A DNA stretch of 56,947 nucleotides, taken from contig NZ_JAHLEF010000031.1 of the NCBI RefSeq assembly GCF_018861755.1, positions 1 through 56,947 of the forward strand, given 5' to 3'. The notes under the pieces were generated by a model that worked only from the letters and a program-made list of their open reading frames with translations, had not been told where the DNA came from and ran no database searches. This DNA comes from Clostridium sp. CF012. GTDB lineage: Bacteria; Bacillota; Clostridia; Clostridiales; Clostridiaceae. The translations under genes and the position numbers were made by a program. Shown in pieces: positions 54,497 through 56,947 of the stretch; position 1 is the first letter of the stretch; every line of letters starts with the position of its first letter.

Positions 54497-55300
54497 CTAA
54501 CCCCCTTGTACCTCGACACGTTTTAATCCTCGTGAAACTAACCATTTCCCGTATAAAATCAGTATCCATGTCCAAATGAGCTGATGGAAAAGGAATGGCA
54601 CTATACTACTTGGCTTTATATGCCCTAAATAAAATCTCATAGGTGTATCTACCAACCCACTAAAAGGAAGTATTCTAAGTATTGGTTGCATCCAGGTCGG
54701 GAATAGTGGTAATGGTACTATCATACCAGAAAAAACCATAACTACCGCAGGCAATAGTCTTTTAATCCCATCTCCTGATATAGTCCAGAGCATAGAGATG
54801 TTAAATAAATTGGTTATAGCACAAGAAAGTAACAACGCACCTATGGTAACTAAAATCCATGCTCCAAAGGAAGATAATGAATTTGGTGGCTGCATACTGT
54901 ACTTTTCTGGCAAGAAAAATAGTGTGACTATAAACAAGGGTATTGCGCGAAGTAAGGTAGGTGCGGTTCTTTGTGCAAATGCCCTACAAAACCAATGATT
55001 ATATAAATCTATTGGTCTGCAAAGTTCATAAGCCACATTGCCGGAACTAATTATTTCTTGAATTTCAGCGTCTCCATTCCAAGGTAGCATCCCTAAAAAA
55101 GCTTGACTAATCCATATGTATGTAACTGTTTGTGCATAAGACATAGGTTGAGTGGTCGAAGTAGAGGCATAAAATGCGGCAATAACCATAACTCTAACAA
55201 ACCCAAATAAAAATTGTGTGCACATCCCAGCTATAGCTGCAACCCTATACTGTATTAATAACATAAACCTTAATTTTACGATGGACATATAGGCTCTCAT
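54497..55300 (-). CDS. ABC-2 type permease, subunit 1
   Basis: 267-aa membrane protein with about six transmembrane helices, starting MRAYMSIVKLRFMLLIQYRV. The segment SSGNVAYELCRPIDLYNHWF matches the family's coupling region and parallels the TGEFDRILLRP segment of its partner. It overlaps the ATPase stop by four bases (ATGA), a sign of translational coupling. With its partner it would form the membrane channel driven by the ATPase. Confidence 0.88.
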   Translation of the reverse strand: MRAYMSIVKLRFMLLIQYRVAAIAGMCTQFLFGFVRVMVIAAFYASTSTTQPMSYAQTVTYIWISQAFLGMLPWNGDAEIQEIISSGNVAYELCRPIDLYNHWFCRAFAQRTAPTLLRAIPLFIVTLFFLPEKYSMQPPNSLSSFGAWILVTIGALLLSCAITNLFNISMLWTISGDGIKRLLPAVVMVFSGMIVPLPLFPTWMQPILRILPFSGLVDTPMRFYLGHIKPSSIVPFLFHQLIWTWILILYGKWLVSRGLKRVEVQGG

Positions 55301-56280
55301 ATCTTAAATTCTCCGTAGAATTTTGCAATTACTTCATCTATAGGTGGATTTTCAATAAACAAATCTTTTATCTTATATTTAGCTGATATATTCCCTATTA
55401 ATTGAGCTGGAGTTATTTTGTCTGGATTGAAATCTAAATAAGCTCTACTTCCTTCCACTTTTACTAAAGTGGCCCCTTCTATAGATATTCCCAGAATTTG
55501 TTCTTCTAAATCTATTATAAGTCTACGTTCTTTAGACACTGTATTTCTAATCTCATTAACTGTTCCATCTAAAAGAATTTGACCTTTTCCAATCACCATA
55601 ACTCTAGAACATAGTGCCTCAATATCATCCATATCATGAGTTGTTAAAATAACAGTTGTCCCATGTTTTTTGTTAAGGTCTTTTATAAATTCTCGTGCAG
55701 CAAGTTTTGATACCGCGTCTAAGCCAATGGTTGGTTCATCAAGAAAGAGAATTGGCGGTGTATGAAGTAATGATGCTGATATTTCACATCGCATCCTTTG
55801 ACCTAAGCTTAATTGACGTACAGGCACTTCTAAGATTTGCTGGAGCTTTAATCTTTCAACTAATTCATCTTTAGTTGTCTTATACTGTTTTTCAGGAATA
55901 TTATATATATCCTTTAAAAGTTCAAAGGAATCAATTACAGGCAAATCCCACCAGAGCTGCGAACGTTGTCCGAATACAACCCCTATTTTTTTAACGTGAG
56001 AAATTCTATTCTTCCAAGGTACATTACCTAAAACCTCACAGTGTCCTGAATTCGGCACAAGAATTCCGCTTAATACTTTAACTGTAGTGGATTTTCCCGC
56101 TCCATTAGGGCCAATATATCCTACTAATTCTCCTTCGTCCAGTTTAAATGAAATTCCTTCTAAGGCCTTTACAGTAGTATATTCCCTATGAATAAGTCCT
56201 TTTGTGGCATTCCATAAACCTGTTTTACGTTTAGCTATTTGAAAGGTCTTTACTAAGTTCTCAACAATGATTTGCGGCAT
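55297..56280 (-). CDS. ABC transporter ATPase of ABC-2 exporter
   Basis: About 327 aa. N-terminal ABC domain: Walker A GPNGAGKSTTVKVLSG, Q-loop region FGQRSQLWWDLP, signature LSLGQRMRCE, Walker B PILFLDEPTIGLD, and H-loop TTHD. The C-terminal 90 residues are a domain typical of this subfamily of exporters. The start at 56280 (MPQIIVENL) follows GAGGGGGG. First gene of the three-gene operon. The family handles diverse small molecules; no resistance gene nearby clarifies the role. Confidence 0.92.
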   Translation of the reverse strand: MPQIIVENLVKTFQIAKRKTGLWNATKGLIHREYTTVKALEGISFKLDEGELVGYIGPNGAGKSTTVKVLSGILVPNSGHCEVLGNVPWKNRISHVKKIGVVFGQRSQLWWDLPVIDSFELLKDIYNIPEKQYKTTKDELVERLKLQQILEVPVRQLSLGQRMRCEISASLLHTPPILFLDEPTIGLDAVSKLAAREFIKDLNKKHGTTVILTTHDMDDIEALCSRVMVIGKGQILLDGTVNEIRNTVSKERRLIIDLEEQILGISIEGATLVKVEGSRAYLDFNPDKITPAQLIGNISAKYKIKDLFIENPPIDEVIAKFYGEFKI

Positions 56281-56467
56281 AATACCCCCCTCATGTTTTT
56301 CATTATTTTTACATTTTAAAATAATAGAATTATATATTACCAAAATAATCTACTAATGTAAATACTTATATTTTTATAGTTTAGTTTCAATTTTTATAAA
56401 TATTTTGCGTAAAAGCAATAATCATTGGTTACACTAAATATGAAAAATTCTTTTGGAGGTATATTTT

Positions 56468-56788
56468 ATGAAAAATTTTCTTATTTCAGCTATAGTAGAT
56501 GTAATAATAATTTTCTCTTCTTATTTTCTATTTAGAAGTGTTATAAGTGGACCAACTCGTCATAGATTATATGAAAAATTTATGAGTTCTTTCGCAAAAT
56601 TTGTAATTATTATTTTTGTAGCTAGTGCACTAGTTACGGCTCTTACTGCGCTAGTTTTATACAAAACCCGATATATAGTATATATCAACATAGTAGCTCC
56701 TGCCCTTGTATCTATACTGGTAGGTTTCGTTATGTCTACAGTACCCACTAGAGGTGTTGGTGATAAAGAAAAGGATGCTAAAAAATAA
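56468..56788 (+). CDS. small integral membrane protein of unknown function
   Basis: 106 aa starting MKNFLISAIVDVIIIFSSYF, with about three transmembrane helices (about 3-22, 42-66 and 72-92) and a basic C-terminal tail (VGDKEKDAKK). GGAGGT lies nine bases before the ATG. It is divergent from the ABC operon. I recognise no family. The structured region and terminator that follow suggest a single-gene unit. Confidence 0.7.
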   Translation: MKNFLISAIVDVIIIFSSYFLFRSVISGPTRHRLYEKFMSSFAKFVIIIFVASALVTALTALVLYKTRYIVYINIVAPALVSILVGFVMSTVPTRGVGDKEKDAKK

Positions 56789-56798
56789 ATATAGAGCA

Positions 56799-56837
56799 GT
56801 TTTTCGCAGGAAATTAAGAAAATATCCTCCGAAAAAC
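56799..56837. other. imperfect hairpin after the last gene
   Basis: GTTTTTCGCAGGA (56799-56811) pairs with TCCTCCGAAAAAC (56825-56837) at 12 of 13 positions. It lies between the small membrane protein gene and its terminator. It could be part of a structured 3' UTR or a small RNA. Confidence 0.5.
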
Positions 56838-56859
56838 GAGGCCACTGAAAAACTATAAG

Positions 56860-56892
56860 AAACGTCATCAATTTTGAGATGACGTTTTTTTT
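56860..56892 (+). terminator. terminator after the small membrane protein
   Basis: AAACGTCATC (56860-56869) / GATGACGTTT (56878-56887) with an 8-nt loop and a run of eight T on the plus strand. Confidence 0.9.
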
Positions 56893-56947
56893 GAGCAATT
56901 TTTTAATTCAAAAAGGATTTTTGATGTTTATGTCGAATATGTATAGT

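Noticed and set aside
56560-56898. Minus-strand ORF of 112 codons opposite the last gene
   Set aside because: It is antisense to the small membrane protein, which has a good ribosome binding site; this ORF crosses a plus-strand terminator.

Overview
The window looks like a chromosomal segment of a low-GC, endospore-forming Firmicute, best matched to Clostridium sensu stricto. The reasons are the AT-rich intergenic DNA, strong AGGAGG ribosome binding sites, the sporulation genes (spoIIE, spoVB, spoVT, spoVG, yabP, yabQ) and a gene order typical of the origin-proximal housekeeping region of clostridia. The species cannot be named from the sequence alone.

Positions 1-43019 are read almost entirely on the minus strand. 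The left edge is the promoter and leader of an rRNA operon whose 16S gene should begin just outside the window. Next come murD, glyS with a T-box leader, tRNA-Asn, lysS-greA, an unknown gene with dusB and coaX, a broken small ORF, and a four-subunit sodium-pump decarboxylase (carboxyltransferase, OadG-like, biotin carrier, OadB-like). These are followed by fhs, ftsH-hpt-tilS and spoIIE. An eight-gene tRNA array (Leu, fMet, Met) made by tandem duplication carries two decayed tRNA-Leu copies. The block continues with yabR, divIC, yabQ, yabP, rqcP, hup, mazG, spoVB, spoVT, prsA, mfd and pth, then an HtrA-like protein with a two-component system, and prs-glmU-spoVG-purR. This block serves translation, cell-wall precursor synthesis, protein quality control, nucleotide supply and sporulation.

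From 43426 the strand switches. After murC there is a nearly 1-kb leader region with three very small genes. Two of them are tandem 59-aa paralogues. The leader also has two intrinsic terminators and a long hairpin, and it precedes a heterodimeric ABC exporter of BmrCD/TM287-288 type. This looks like a leader-peptide (attenuation) or exported-peptide system. A PhzF-family gene and two unknown genes follow.

The most notable gene is at 51489-52085. It is a DsbA/FrnE-like thioredoxin-fold protein in which an in-frame UGA replaces the first cysteine of the active-site CPFC motif. A bacterial SECIS-like hairpin follows the UGA at the expected distance, so it is a strong selenoprotein candidate. 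A near-perfect Fur box overlaps its promoter. The convergent aldehyde dehydrogenase gene has a weaker Fur-like box over its own promoter. The window ends with a three-gene ABC-2 transporter operon (minus strand) and a small membrane protein followed by a structured 3' region.

Other points: the HtrA-like protein has Gly where the catalytic Asp should be (a one-base change), and a short hairpin repeat occurs in four intergenic regions with compensatory changes. Many start codons were moved downstream of the longest ORF start because the Shine-Dalgarno sequence lies inside the longer ORF.
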